Source: Terriglobus tenax (GTDB lineage Bacteria > Acidobacteriota > Terriglobia > Terriglobales > Acidobacteriaceae). Taken from it: a stretch of DNA of 64,000 bases. The notes beneath the pieces are model-generated. The model was not told where the DNA came from, did not search any database, and worked only from the letters and a program-made list of their open reading frames with translations. Both the position numbers and the translations under genes were made by a program. Each line of letters opens with the position of its first letter. Positions within the stretch are counted from its first letter, which is position 1. Below, piece after piece: positions 28,068-36,774 of this stretch. The stretch lies in contig NZ_JAGSYA010000004.1 in NCBI RefSeq assembly GCF_025685395.1, positions 496,001-560,000 of the forward strand, in the 5' to 3' direction.

Positions 28068-28550
28068 ATGCTCTTGAAACCTGCCCGGCATGATGACATC
28101 GAATCTCTCTGCGCCATTGAATCGTTGTATCCACAGTTCATCACAGTGCAGCCTCCGGCTGAGCACCTGGCGGCTCTCCAGAACCCGAACTTCGCCTACC
28201 TGGTCGCACGCGGCGATGAAGGAGAAGTGGCCGGCTACGTCATCCTCACCGGCCTGCAATCGCCACACCACAACGTCGAACTGCGCCGCATCGCCGTCCG
28301 CAACCCCAGCCAGCGTCTTGGCCGCCCCGTGCTGCGGGAGGCAATCGCATTGGCCTTCACGCAGTACGGTGCGCACCGCCTGTGGCTCGATGTCGCCGAA
28401 GAAAACACCCGAGCGCAGTCGCTCTACCGCTCACTTGGCTTTCAGCAGGAAGGCATTCTGCGGGAGGCCCACTTTCACAACGGCAGCTATGCTTCCCTCG
28501 TCCTGATGTCGATGCTTGCCCGCGAGTACAAGGAACAAATCGCTCCGTAG
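28068..28550 (+). CDS. GNAT-family N-acetyltransferase
   Basis: A 160-aa acyl-CoA N-acetyltransferase. The acetyl-CoA binding motif A reads VELRRIAVRNPSQRLGRPVLREAI near residues 69-92. The C-terminal part LWLDVAEENTRAQSLYRSLGFQQEGILRE is typical of ribosomal-protein and small-molecule acetyltransferases (RimI/RimJ-like). Motif A has Gln-Arg-Leu-Gly-Arg in place of the usual Gln-x-x-Gly-x-Gly/Ala, a mild deviation. It is divergent from ubiD with 40 bp between. The acceptor is not predictable. Confidence 0.88.
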   Translation: MLLKPARHDDIESLCAIESLYPQFITVQPPAEHLAALQNPNFAYLVARGDEGEVAGYVILTGLQSPHHNVELRRIAVRNPSQRLGRPVLREAIALAFTQYGAHRLWLDVAEENTRAQSLYRSLGFQQEGILREAHFHNGSYASLVLMSMLAREYKEQIAP

Positions 28551-28613
28551 CAGTGTCTATGGCTGCGTACGCATTCCTCGCTGGATGCGCACTCACTGCA
28601 AAGGAGTGCCACC

Positions 28614-29345
28614 ATGCTTGAATCCGCCCTCATCGAGTCCACCGGACGCATTCGCACCACCCGCCGCTACACCGCCATCGCCTCCGTCGGCCTGCAGATC
28701 CTCATCGGCGCAGGCTGCATCGTTTACCCGCTCATCTATCCGGAAGCGCTACCAAAGTCAGCCACAAAGTTACTCTCCATTGAGCCACCGATGATGACCA
28801 GGGCGCCGCAGATCGTCACACAGCAGCAAGCTGTCAGCAGCCGCCCCACGCCGATGGTGGACAACGCGCTTCACGTGCCTCCAACCATTCCGACCAACAT
28901 CAACGAGACACCTGACCCAACACCTCCAGGTACAGTCATTGCGGGTTCCGGCCTAAATATGAGCGGTCCCACCGGCCCCAGCGTCATCGGTTCGGTGCTC
29001 TCTAACATCGGCTCAACGCCTGCCGTTGTGACCGTCATCCCCAGGCCCAAACCCATCGTGCAGCGAGTCTCGGAAGGCGTCACGCGCGGTCTCCTCCTCA
29101 AGCCCATCACGCCGCTCTATCCGGCCATTGCGCGGGCCGCGGGCGTACAAGGAAATGTCGTGGTCTCGGCGGTGATCTCGAAGTCAGGCTCGGTCGAGAG
29201 CCTGCAGGTAGTCAGCGGTCCGGAGATGTTGCGCAATGCCGCACTTGAGGCGATCCGGGCCGCGCGCTACCAGCCCTACCTGCTCAACGGCGAACCCACC
29301 GAAGTGCAGACCACCATCACCATCCACTTCACCATGGGAAGCTAA
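28614..29345 (+). CDS. TonB-family energy transducer protein
   Basis: A 243-aa inner-membrane-anchored TonB-like protein. One transmembrane helix lies near residues 21-42 (TAIASVGLQILIGAGCIVYPLIY), followed by a proline- and Ser-rich periplasmic spacer. The C-terminal TonB domain is at about 150-243 (PLYPAIARAAGVQGNVVVSAVISKSGSVESLQVVSG, LEAIRAARYQPYLLNGEPTEVQTTITIHF). It would contact TonB-dependent receptors or act as an orphan transducer. No ExbB/ExbD is next to it. The start at 28614 follows AAAGGAG about 7 nt upstream. Confidence 0.9.
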   Translation: MLESALIESTGRIRTTRRYTAIASVGLQILIGAGCIVYPLIYPEALPKSATKLLSIEPPMMTRAPQIVTQQQAVSSRPTPMVDNALHVPPTIPTNINETPDPTPPGTVIAGSGLNMSGPTGPSVIGSVLSNIGSTPAVVTVIPRPKPIVQRVSEGVTRGLLLKPITPLYPAIARAAGVQGNVVVSAVISKSGSVESLQVVSGPEMLRNAALEAIRAARYQPYLLNGEPTEVQTTITIHFTMGS

Positions 29346-29417
29346 GCAGTTATGAGTTGCGAGCTTTATGTTGCGAGGAAACCAGGCCCAACACATCACT
29401 CACAACACGCAACTCTC
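29346..29417. repeat. Convergent spacer with GAGTTGCGAG-type inverted arms
   Basis: The gap between the TonB-family stop and the DedA-rhodanese stop contains GAGTTGCGAG and TTGCGAGG on the left and CACAACACGCAACTC on the right. It matches the word found at 25409-25498, which suggests a shared small repeat or terminator type. Confidence 0.4.
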
Positions 29418-30413
29418 TCAGGCGCTCACCGCAAGCTTCGGCGTGGTGGAAGGCGACTCCGGCTCCGCGTACTCTTCCAGCGGATATCCGGCCTCTTTCC
29501 ACCCATCGAAGCCGCCCTTCAGCGGCCGTACGCGGTAGATCCCGAACTTGTGCAGCTTCAGCGCCACCTTTGCGCTGGTCTCTTCGCTGGGGCAGGTGCA
29601 GTACAGCACAATATCGCGGTCACGCGGAATCTGGTCATGCTGCCGCTCCAGTTCCGCCGGCAGAATCCGTACGGCTCCAGGCAGGACGCGCGGGTCAGGC
29701 AGGTAGTCCAGCGGGTGCCGCAGGTCGACGATATACGGTGCCTGCGTGCCTTCCTCGACCGCATGCTCAATCATTTCCTTCAACTCGCGGGCATCCAGAC
29801 GCATCTCACGCACACTGAGCAGGAACTTCCGCTGACGCCAGAGCTTCTGCACGAAGAACCCGATCACCAGCAGCACAAACAGGACACCCGCAAACTTACC
29901 CAGCAGGTGGAACAGCTCGGCATTCTTCTTGACGATGTCGCCGAAAAACCGGCCGGCAAAGATATACGCGCTTCCCCAGCCCAGCGCACCCAGGCCGTCC
30001 ATCAGCAAGAACTTCGGGTAGGGCATGCCCGTCTGTCCGGCAACCGGCGGAGCCAGCGTATTCAGCCCCGGCACAAACTTGGCGAACAGCAGCGTTACAC
30101 CGCCACGCTTGCCAAAGTAGCCCTCGGTCTTCTTCACGCAGGCGCTGGCTTCCAGGCTCAGCCGGCACACCAGCTTTACCACCTTGCCGCCGAAACGGCG
30201 CCCCAGCCACCACCACAGCGAGTCCGCCAGAAGGCACGCCGCCACCACTCCCGCCAACGCAATGGACGCATGCAGCTTGTGCGCCGCGGACAAAGTGCCC
30301 ACCGTCAGCAGCACCGGTGTGGTCGGAATGGGGATGCCAAGTTGCTCCAGCAGCACCCACGTGAACAGGATCACGTACGCATACTGCACGAAGAACTCGA
30401 TGGCGATTGGCAT
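29418..30413 (-). CDS. DedA-family membrane protein fused to a rhodanese domain
   Basis: 331 aa. The N-terminal ~205 residues are a DedA/SNARE-associated membrane protein (YAYVILFTWVLLEQLGIPIP, FGKRGGVTLLFAKFVPGLNTLAPPVAGQTGMP, with the conserved Arg-Phe-Val/Pro-Gly block). These are linked to lipid flipping and proton-motive-force homeostasis. A coiled linker (MRLDARELKEMIEHA) leads to a rhodanese domain at about 225-310 with YIVDLRHPLDYL and the active-loop Cys in VLYCTCPSEETSAKVAL. The catalytic Cys is present, so sulfur transfer is possible. The fusion is intact, with no frameshift between the parts. Confidence 0.92.
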   Translation of the reverse strand: MPIAIEFFVQYAYVILFTWVLLEQLGIPIPTTPVLLTVGTLSAAHKLHASIALAGVVAACLLADSLWWWLGRRFGGKVVKLVCRLSLEASACVKKTEGYFGKRGGVTLLFAKFVPGLNTLAPPVAGQTGMPYPKFLLMDGLGALGWGSAYIFAGRFFGDIVKKNAELFHLLGKFAGVLFVLLVIGFFVQKLWRQRKFLLSVREMRLDARELKEMIEHAVEEGTQAPYIVDLRHPLDYLPDPRVLPGAVRILPAELERQHDQIPRDRDIVLYCTCPSEETSAKVALKLHKFGIYRVRPLKGGFDGWKEAGYPLEEYAEPESPSTTPKLAVSA

Positions 30414-30487
30414 GGAAATGGCCCCGGGGGAGGTGTTGATCCTAAATCACTAGATGTACGGGCAGGCAAGGAAGGTGCAAACCAGCA

Positions 30488-30519
30488 TAAAGAGCCTGCC
30501 CTGATAGGGACAGGCTCTC
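30488..30519 (-). terminator. Terminator downstream of dps
   Basis: AGAGCCTG-CCCT and AGGGACAGGCTCT form a stem with one bulge and a 3-nt loop, followed on the minus strand by TTTATG. It lies about 50 bp downstream of the dps stop. Confidence 0.6.
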
Positions 30520-30537
30520 ATAGTTTACGCCGTTCCG

Positions 30538-30583
30538 GGTATGAAATTACTCAGCAACAAGGTATGAAATTACTCAGCAACAA
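30538..30583. repeat. 23-bp tandem duplication across the dps stop codon
   Basis: Two perfect adjacent copies of a 23-bp unit (30538-30560 and 30561-30583) contain the final dps codons and its TAA. The rightmost copy supplies the true end of dps. The left copy is a downstream non-coding duplicate that would repeat Val-Ala-Glu-stop in the same sequence context. Confidence 0.9.
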
Positions 30584-31163
30584 TCAGCGGCATCTGGACC
30601 AGATGCTGGCTGAGGAACCAGCTCTGCAGTTCGTTGGGGCGAAGCACATCGCTCACCGCCAGGTCGTTGGTGCCGTCATCCCCCGCCTTGTCGGCGGCTT
30701 CGGCCAGCTTGTGGCAGTCCTCGATAATGATGCGGTGCGCCTCCAGCAGGCGGCCGATCTGCACCGGCACTTCCTCGCGGCCACGCGGCGGGCGCTGAAT
30801 CCGCGACACCTCAGCCACATCCACTCCCATCGCCAGGGAGACGCCGCCCAGCAGTTGAATCCGCTCAGCGATCGCGTCCACGATGTCGACCTGCTCCTCA
30901 AAATGCTTGTCAAACAGCAGATGGAGCTGGTTGAAGGTCGGTCCGGCTACTTGCCAGTGGTGCTTCTTGTACAGGTCGCGCAGGGTAATCGAGTCGGCCA
31001 GAAGCTGGTTCAGCTTCGCGCACATCTCCTCGCGGACGTCCGCATCAAGACCAATCGGGAGATCCTGTACGACTGAGCCGTACTTCTGGATCTCCCGGGC
31101 CTTTTCATGCCAATGCGGAGTAATCAGGTCCTTGCTTCCGACTTTCTTCATTGCGACAGCCAT
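30570..31163 (-). CDS. dps: Dps-family DNA-protection ferritin-like protein
   Basis: A 197-aa mini-ferritin that oxidises iron with peroxide and may bind DNA in stress. The ferroxidase motif is seen in KKHHWQVAGPTFNQLHLLFDKHFEEQVD near residues 65-92. The N-terminal Lys-rich tail (KKVGSKDLITPHW) could aid DNA binding. The start has AAAGGAG 9 nt upstream. It is monocistronic, with a hairpin downstream. The C-terminus LSQHLVQMPLIVAE is partly duplicated at the DNA level just beyond the stop. Confidence 0.94.
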   Translation of the reverse strand: MAVAMKKVGSKDLITPHWHEKAREIQKYGSVVQDLPIGLDADVREEMCAKLNQLLADSITLRDLYKKHHWQVAGPTFNQLHLLFDKHFEEQVDIVDAIAERIQLLGGVSLAMGVDVAEVSRIQRPPRGREEVPVQIGRLLEAHRIIIEDCHKLAEAADKAGDDGTNDLAVSDVLRPNELQSWFLSQHLVQMPLIVAE

Positions 31164-31231
31164 CTTTGGTTCTCCTTTAGGGAATCTCTTTTGCTCCCTT
31201 AGGATGCGGCTTTGGTCGCGATGGATTGCCT

Positions 31232-32503
31232 CTACTTGACCCTTACTTCCGGAGCAACCGAATAACCAGGACGGAGTGCCAGGTCCTTGTTCTCTTCTTT
31301 CAGGTTGGTGAAATCAATGCGTACCGGAATACGCTGCACTACCTTCACGTAGTTACCGGTCGCGTTCTCCGGCGGGAACAGGCTAAGCCGCGAACCGGTG
31401 GCTCCGCCAATCTGCGTCACCTTACCTTCAAACGTGCGTCCACCTAAAGCGTCGACCTTGATCTCCACCTTCTGGCCTGGCTTCATCTGTTCCAGCTGCG
31501 TTTCCTTGAAGTTGGCCGTTACCCACAGGTTCTCAAGCGGAACGATGGTCAGCAGGTTCTGCCCGATGGACAGGTTCATACCTACCTGCACGTTCTTCTT
31601 GTTCACAATGCCGGTCGTCGGAGCCACGATCTTCGTGTAGCTCAGGTTCAACTTCGCCTGGTCAACCTTCGACTGAGCGTTCTTCACCTCGGCTGCGGCC
31701 GCGCTTGCGCGGGCCTCCTGCACCTTCACCAGCTGCGGTCCATTCTTCGCGGACTGAGTGGCGCTCGCCTGGGACTGTGCCAGCTTCTGCTGAGCCTGGC
31801 GGACAGCTTCCTGCTGCGCAATCAGAGAGGCCTGTGCTTCCACAAACTGCGCCTTCTGCGCCGCTGCGCTCGCAATCACCGAGTCATACTGCTGCTTGGA
31901 GATCACGTCCTTCTGTACCAGCGGTGTGTAACGCTCCACGTCCAGGTCGGCCTTGGTGGAGTTGGCCTTGGCCTGCTCCACACGGGCAGCAGCAGCAGCA
32001 ACCTGCTTCTGGGACTGGGCAACAGCAGCGATAGCTGACTGCACGTCCGATCCCGTCGTCGAGGTTTCGGTGCGGGTGTTCAGGCTGGTGATCGGTACAT
32101 TGACCGTCGCCTGTTCATAGGCCGCCTGTGCATTGGCAAGCTGAGCCTCAGCCTGCTGCAGGGCAACCTCGTAGTCCTTCGGGTCGATCTCGGCCAGCAC
32201 CTTGCCGGCCTCAACCTGCTGGTTGTCCTCGACGTAGACCTTGATCACCTGTCCGGTAACGCGCGAGCTGACCTGGTACAGGTCGCCATCCACCTGCGCG
32301 TCGTCAGTGTCTTCGGTAAAGGTGCTGCGCCAGTAGAACAAGCCGGCTGCCAGCGCCAGCAGTACCAGCACCGCAATCACGATGACGCGCCGCTTGGCCT
32401 TCTTCTCCGGCTGCTCGGGCGCCGTGTCGTCGCTGCGCTCCTGCACAGCCTGCGGCTGAACCTTCTGCTGTTCCTGATTCTGTTGTCCGTCCGCCACGGT
32501 CAC
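31232..32503 (-). CDS. HlyD-family periplasmic adaptor (EmrA-like)
   Basis: A 423-aa membrane-fusion protein for a tripartite efflux system. A transmembrane helix lies at about 39-59 (VIVIAVLVLLALAAGLFYW). The barrel/lipoyl parts (TDDAQVDGDLYQVSSRVTGQVI, VAPTTGIVNKKNVQVG) flank a long Ala/Gln-rich coiled-coil hairpin (about 110-275). EmrA-type VTANFKETQLEQMKPGQKVEI is near 330. GTG 32503 overlaps the tolC-like stop and has GGGAGGAAA upstream. No EmrB-type MFS permease is in the window next to it, so the inner-membrane partner must be elsewhere. Confidence 0.9.
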   Translation of the reverse strand: MTVADGQQNQEQQKVQPQAVQERSDDTAPEQPEKKAKRRVIVIAVLVLLALAAGLFYWRSTFTEDTDDAQVDGDLYQVSSRVTGQVIKVYVEDNQQVEAGKVLAEIDPKDYEVALQQAEAQLANAQAAYEQATVNVPITSLNTRTETSTTGSDVQSAIAAVAQSQKQVAAAAARVEQAKANSTKADLDVERYTPLVQKDVISKQQYDSVIASAAAQKAQFVEAQASLIAQQEAVRQAQQKLAQSQASATQSAKNGPQLVKVQEARASAAAAEVKNAQSKVDQAKLNLSYTKIVAPTTGIVNKKNVQVGMNLSIGQNLLTIVPLENLWVTANFKETQLEQMKPGQKVEIKVDALGGRTFEGKVTQIGGATGSRLSLFPPENATGNYVKVVQRIPVRIDFTNLKEENKDLALRPGYSVAPEVRVK

Positions 32504-33996
32504 TTTCCTCCCACGTAATCTTTGTAGTTTGTCTGCGCTACGCCAAGAGCACGGGCCAGCTCCAGCTTGGCCAGGTTGTGCTGATACAGCGCGCTGATGT
32601 ACTGATCGTTTGCCTGCGCGGCCTGCGACTGCGCCTGCGATACCGCAAGGTTGTCACTGACGCCTGCCTTGAAGCGCTCCTGCGCCTCCAGCAGAGCCTC
32701 ATTCGCCGTCTCCACGTTGGTATGCGTTGCCTCTACCAGCTTGGCCGCCGACTGAATGTCCAGGATCGAGGTGCGAATATCCTGGTTCACCTGCTGCACC
32801 TTGTCCGAGAGCTGCGCCCGCGCCGTCTGAAGGCTTGCGTCCGCCACTTCCACATCACCCTTCGTCTTGGCAATCTGCAGAATGGGAGCCTTCACGTTTC
32901 CACTCACCGTGTACGTCCCATCCAGGTGCGAGAGCGTCGGCCCAATCACGCCATAGTCGCCGCTGACTGAAACCGCCGGAAGCTGCTGCGCCCAGGCTGC
33001 TGTCTTTTCCGCACCGGCGCCCTTCAGCGTCTCTTCGGCAGCCGCCAGGTCCTTGCGGGTCTTCAGCGCCTGCTGAAACGCCGCCTCGGCGTTCAGGTTC
33101 TCCATCGGCTGAAACGGAGAGGTATCCGTCAGTCGGAACTGCTGCTCCAGCGGCATACCAATCGTCCGCGCCAGCGCCAGCATGTCCTTGGCGAGATCGT
33201 TTTTCGCCGAGATCAGCAGCTGTTGCTGGTTCTGGTAGTCGACCTGGGCCCGCAGAACATCCAGCTTCGGGCTGGTACCGGCATCATGCGCTGCCGTGGC
33301 CTGGTCCAGGCTTACCTTGGACGAGTTCACCTGCGCCTGTACGCTCTCCACGCGGGCCGCATCGGCCACGCACAGCAGGTAGGCGTTGCCCACCGTCAGC
33401 GTCACCATGTCGCGTGCATCTTCTGCCGTCAGCTTGGACGCCGAAAAATTGTGCTTGGCCGCGATGTAGTTCTCCAGCGATTGCACGTTGACCACCGACT
33501 GCGACAGGTACGCACGGAAGTCGAAGACCTGGAACGGCCCGACAATCGGGTTGAAGCCAGGAAAACTGAGACCGTACGCCGCAAGATTCACCTGCTGCAC
33601 GTTATAGGTCGCCTCTCCATGGGCAGTCGGCAGCAGAGCCTGCAGTTCCTGCAGCCGCTTGCCACTGGCTTCCTTCACAGACGAGGTCTCGAGAATCAGC
33701 CCCAGGTTGGTCTTCAGTCCGCGCTGAATGGCGTCCGACAGGCTCAGGTCCAGAACTCCGTCCGTCGCCTTGCCCTCAACCACTGAGCCCTTGAAGTTGT
33801 TTTGTCCGCTCGAACCAGCGCCCTGCGACTGCTGCGCCAGCACTCCCTGCGCCGCCTGTACGGCTGCAGCGCCAGATCCGGGCGATGTATCGCCTCCGCC
33901 CGACGGTGCTATCCCGCTGCGCGACTGCGCACCGAGAGCACCCGCCAGAAGCATCGCCGGCAAAACCAAAATCTTTCTTTGCGCCATTGTCCCCAT
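32500..33996 (-). CDS. TolC-family outer-membrane efflux protein
   Basis: A 498-aa channel protein for tripartite efflux. It has a signal peptide (ILVLPAMLLAGALGAQS), a low-complexity Gly/Ser/Gln spacer (residues 25-70), then two OEP repeats with long helices. These are marked by LDLSLSDAIQRGLKTNLGL, VTLTVGNAYLLCVADAARV and LEAQERFKAGVSDNLAVSQAQSQ. It is first in an operon with the HlyD adaptor, overlapping by 4 bp. The initial ATG at 33996 is used; a second ATG three codons later is equally possible. Confidence 0.92.
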   Translation of the reverse strand: MGTMAQRKILVLPAMLLAGALGAQSRSGIAPSGGGDTSPGSGAAAVQAAQGVLAQQSQGAGSSGQNNFKGSVVEGKATDGVLDLSLSDAIQRGLKTNLGLILETSSVKEASGKRLQELQALLPTAHGEATYNVQQVNLAAYGLSFPGFNPIVGPFQVFDFRAYLSQSVVNVQSLENYIAAKHNFSASKLTAEDARDMVTLTVGNAYLLCVADAARVESVQAQVNSSKVSLDQATAAHDAGTSPKLDVLRAQVDYQNQQQLLISAKNDLAKDMLALARTIGMPLEQQFRLTDTSPFQPMENLNAEAAFQQALKTRKDLAAAEETLKGAGAEKTAAWAQQLPAVSVSGDYGVIGPTLSHLDGTYTVSGNVKAPILQIAKTKGDVEVADASLQTARAQLSDKVQQVNQDIRTSILDIQSAAKLVEATHTNVETANEALLEAQERFKAGVSDNLAVSQAQSQAAQANDQYISALYQHNLAKLELARALGVAQTNYKDYVGGK

Positions 33997-34191
33997 GCTA
34001 ACCGCAACCGAACATCACACTGCTACCGGTCTTTGTCCGCCGGCCTTCCAAACGACTGAAACGGCTGTTCTTCCTTTGGATGCAACCCCCGTCGCATAAA
34101 GCTTCAAAAAAGTTGCATTTTGCCGCAGGCCCCGGAAATCCTGGTCCCAGCCCCTTGCACCCGGCTGCCTGTCCGCTGCACCCTTATACCC

Positions 34192-35280
34192 ATGATTCGT
34201 ACAGGACTCATCGGCTTTGGCCTTGGCGGCCGCGTCTTTCACGCCCCGTTTGTCTCCGTAACCCCCGGCATGGATCTGACCGCTGTCGTCCAGCGCGGTC
34301 CATGGAAGCAGCCCTTCCCCTCAGCCTCAGAACAATATCCCCATGTCCGCATCGTTGACTCGGTCGACGCCCTCCTGGAGTTGCAGGATCTGGACCTGAT
34401 CGTCATCTCCACCCCCAACGACTCCCACTTCCAGCTCGCCCACGCCGCACTTTCCGCCGGCAAGCATGTCGTTGTCGACAAGCCGCTCACCACAACCTCG
34501 GCGGAGTCTCACCAGCTTCTTTCCCTGGCCGCCTCCAAAAATCTTGTCCTTGCGCCCTTCCAGAACCGCCGCTTCGATGCCGACTTCCGCACCGTCCAGA
34601 AGGTCCTGGACTCCGGCCGTCTCGGCCGCCTAGTCACCTTCCGCGCTCACTTCGATCGCTTCCGTCCAGGCCTACGCGCCAATACCTGGAAGGAAGGCTC
34701 GAACCCGGCCAACGGCATCCTCTTCGATCTCGGACCCCACCTTGCCGATCAGCCGCTGGCGCTCTTTGGCAAGCCCGACTACGTCACCGCCTCCGTCCGT
34801 CATGACCGGGACGGCTCACAGATCGACGACGCCTTTGACATGCGCCTCGACTACCCCGGGCTGACCGTCCATCTTTCTTCCAGCATGATCGCCGCCTCGC
34901 CCTCGCCTCGCTTCCTTCTGCATGGCACCGGAGGCAGCTTTGTGAAGTACGGCCTTGACCCGCAGGAACCCGCACTGCTCGCCGGTCAGCGCCCCACCGT
35001 CGACGGAGAGTGGCTGCGCGAGCCGGAATCCGCCTACGGCACGCTGATCACCGCCGATCCGGCTACGTCCAACTCCACCCTCTCCGAGACCGTTGTCTCT
35101 GAAACCGGAGACTACCGCCTCTTCTTTGCCAACGTGCGCGACGCCATCAACGGCAAGGCCGAACTGACCATCCCGGCCATCCACGGCCTGCGCATCATCC
35201 GCTGCCTGGAGCTGGCCCGCCAGTCCAGCGAGGAAAAACGTTCCATCCCCTTCACCGAAGCGGACTGGAATTGCAGGTAA
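34192..35280 (+). CDS. Gfo/Idh/MocA-family NAD(P)-dependent oxidoreductase
   Basis: A 362-aa dehydrogenase. The Rossmann fold begins TGLIGFGLGGRVFHAPF (residues 4-20), then DLIVISTPNDSHFQLAHAAL and the diagnostic EKP-type motif GKHVVVDKPLTTTSAE near 92-107. The C-terminal domain SFVKYGLDPQEPALLAG is typical of the YdgJ/YvaA-like branch. Substrates in this family are sugars, inositols or sugar-nucleotides; the exact one is unknown. It is divergent from the efflux operon and precedes argJ by 13 bp, so the two may be co-transcribed. Confidence 0.9.
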   Translation: MIRTGLIGFGLGGRVFHAPFVSVTPGMDLTAVVQRGPWKQPFPSASEQYPHVRIVDSVDALLELQDLDLIVISTPNDSHFQLAHAALSAGKHVVVDKPLTTTSAESHQLLSLAASKNLVLAPFQNRRFDADFRTVQKVLDSGRLGRLVTFRAHFDRFRPGLRANTWKEGSNPANGILFDLGPHLADQPLALFGKPDYVTASVRHDRDGSQIDDAFDMRLDYPGLTVHLSSSMIAASPSPRFLLHGTGGSFVKYGLDPQEPALLAGQRPTVDGEWLREPESAYGTLITADPATSNSTLSETVVSETGDYRLFFANVRDAINGKAELTIPAIHGLRIIRCLELARQSSEEKRSIPFTEADWNCR

Positions 35281-35293
35281 ACTCAACCGAGAA

Positions 35294-36511
35294 ATGAACG
35301 ATTCGCAGCCTTCCGCACTCCCGGCCGGCTTTCTGTGGTCCGCCACGAAAGCCGGCATCAAGGCCTCCGGCAAACCGGACCTTGCCATCGCCGTCGCGCC
35401 GAAAGGCGCCTCCGCAGCCGCATCTTTCACCCAGAACCAGATGGTCGCAGCGCCGATCCTCGTCGGCCGGCAACATATGACCACCACCGGTGGCCGTGTA
35501 ACCGCCGTGCTCATCAACTCCGGCAACGCCAACTGCGCTACCGGACAGCATGGTCTGGACGCCTGCGCCACCTCCTGTGAAGCCTTCGCCGCCCTGGCCA
35601 ACTGCCCCGCTGAAGAGGTCTTCCCTTCCTCCACCGGCATCATCGGCGTCCCTTTGCCCGTGGAAAAGATCACCGCAGCTCTGCCCACCGCTTTTGCCGC
35701 ACTGGCAGACACCGAGCAGGCCGCCGACGACTTCCGCCGCGGCATCATGACCACGGACACCCGGCCGAAGTCCGCACGCGCCACCATTACCTACAACGGC
35801 AAATCGGCTTCTATCTATGGAGTCTGCAAAGGTGCCGGCATGATCGGCCCGCAGGTTGGACCGCCGCACGCCACCATGCTGGTCTACCTGTTCACCGACA
35901 TCACAGCCACCCCGGCACAGCTCCGTACGGCTCTCGCTCCAGCGGTCGAGGCCAGCTTCAACTCCATCTCCATTGATGGCGATACCTCCACCAACGACAC
36001 CGTTCTTCTGCTCGCCTCCGGAGCCAGCGAACTCACGCTGGACGAAAATACCTCCGAGCTCTTCCAGAACGCCCTCAACCTGGTCACGAAAAATCTCGCC
36101 TTCCAGATCGTCGATGACGGCGAGGGAGTCACCCACGTTGTGACCCTGCACATCACCGGCGCAGCCACCGTGGCCGACGCACAGGCTATCGCGAAGACCA
36201 TCGCCACCTCGCCGCTCTGCAAGACCGCATGGTCCTCCGGAGACCCCAACTGGGGCCGCCTGATGGCCGCCGCCGGACGTGCGGGCGTAGCCTTTGACCC
36301 GGCAAAGGTCTACATCCATATCGGCGACCAGCCGGTCTTCGAGGCCGGAACCCGTTCACCGAAGTTCGACGAGGCCTCCGCCCACGCCGTCATGCTGCAG
36401 CGCGAGTACACCATCCATATGGAGCTGAACGCCGGCCAGGCGGAAACCCGCTTCCTGACCTGCGACCTCACCCACGAGTACGTCAGCATCAACGCCGACT
36501 ACTCCACTTAA
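35294..36511 (+). CDS. argJ: Bifunctional ornithine/glutamate N-acetyltransferase ArgJ
   Basis: A 405-aa arginine biosynthesis enzyme that transfers acetyl from N-acetylornithine to glutamate. The N-terminal GFLWSATKAGIK and SGNANCATG motifs are standard. The self-cleavage region reads CKGAGMIGPQVGPPHATML, with Thr in ATML as the nucleophile of the beta chain. Compared with KGxGMIxPNMATML in textbook enzymes there are four extra residues just before it. The C-terminus HEYVSINADYST is complete. No other arg genes are adjacent. Confidence 0.94.
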   Translation: MNDSQPSALPAGFLWSATKAGIKASGKPDLAIAVAPKGASAAASFTQNQMVAAPILVGRQHMTTTGGRVTAVLINSGNANCATGQHGLDACATSCEAFAALANCPAEEVFPSSTGIIGVPLPVEKITAALPTAFAALADTEQAADDFRRGIMTTDTRPKSARATITYNGKSASIYGVCKGAGMIGPQVGPPHATMLVYLFTDITATPAQLRTALAPAVEASFNSISIDGDTSTNDTVLLLASGASELTLDENTSELFQNALNLVTKNLAFQIVDDGEGVTHVVTLHITGAATVADAQAIAKTIATSPLCKTAWSSGDPNWGRLMAAAGRAGVAFDPAKVYIHIGDQPVFEAGTRSPKFDEASAHAVMLQREYTIHMELNAGQAETRFLTCDLTHEYVSINADYST

Positions 36512-36521
36512 AGAACGTGCC

Positions 36522-36564
36522 TTGTCATCTCGACCGGAGTAGAACCCTCCGGTCGAGATGACAA
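36522..36564. repeat. 18-bp perfect inverted repeat, extragenic palindrome
   Basis: TTGTCATCTCGACCGGAG and its exact complement flank a 7-nt loop (TAGAACC) just after argJ. It can act as a terminator-like hairpin, but the GTCATC word recurs at other intergenic sites (near 56821), so it looks like a dispersed repeat. The rest of the gap to aceE shows no gene. Confidence 0.8.
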
Positions 36565-36760
36565 CACCAGGTCCGCTCAGATTTCCCTTGCCATTCCGTA
36601 GTGCAGCGGATGGAATCTGCTTCTTCCGTCCCCCAGCTCCACAATCCTCCCTCAAACTTCGCACAACCGTGCGATCATCGCCCAGATACGGTGACGCACG
36701 TAGGCGAAACGGTTTATCGTGTTAGTCGGCAGGCTGATATCCGCCCAAACTTCTTCTTAT

Positions 36761-36772
36761 AGGGGTGCCCCT
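36761..36772 (+). promoter_or_regulatory. aceE ribosome-binding site inside a short palindrome
   Basis: AGGGGTGCCCCT includes the only plausible Shine-Dalgarno (AGGGG, 9 nt before ATG). It could fold as AGGG/CCCT with a 4-nt loop, which would mask the site. Weak but specific observation. Confidence 0.4.
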
Positions 36773-36774
36773 GA

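Noticed and set aside
29352..31076. A 574-codon plus-strand frame across DedA and dps
   Set aside because: Shadow frame crossing two recognised genes and a terminator, with no signal of its own.
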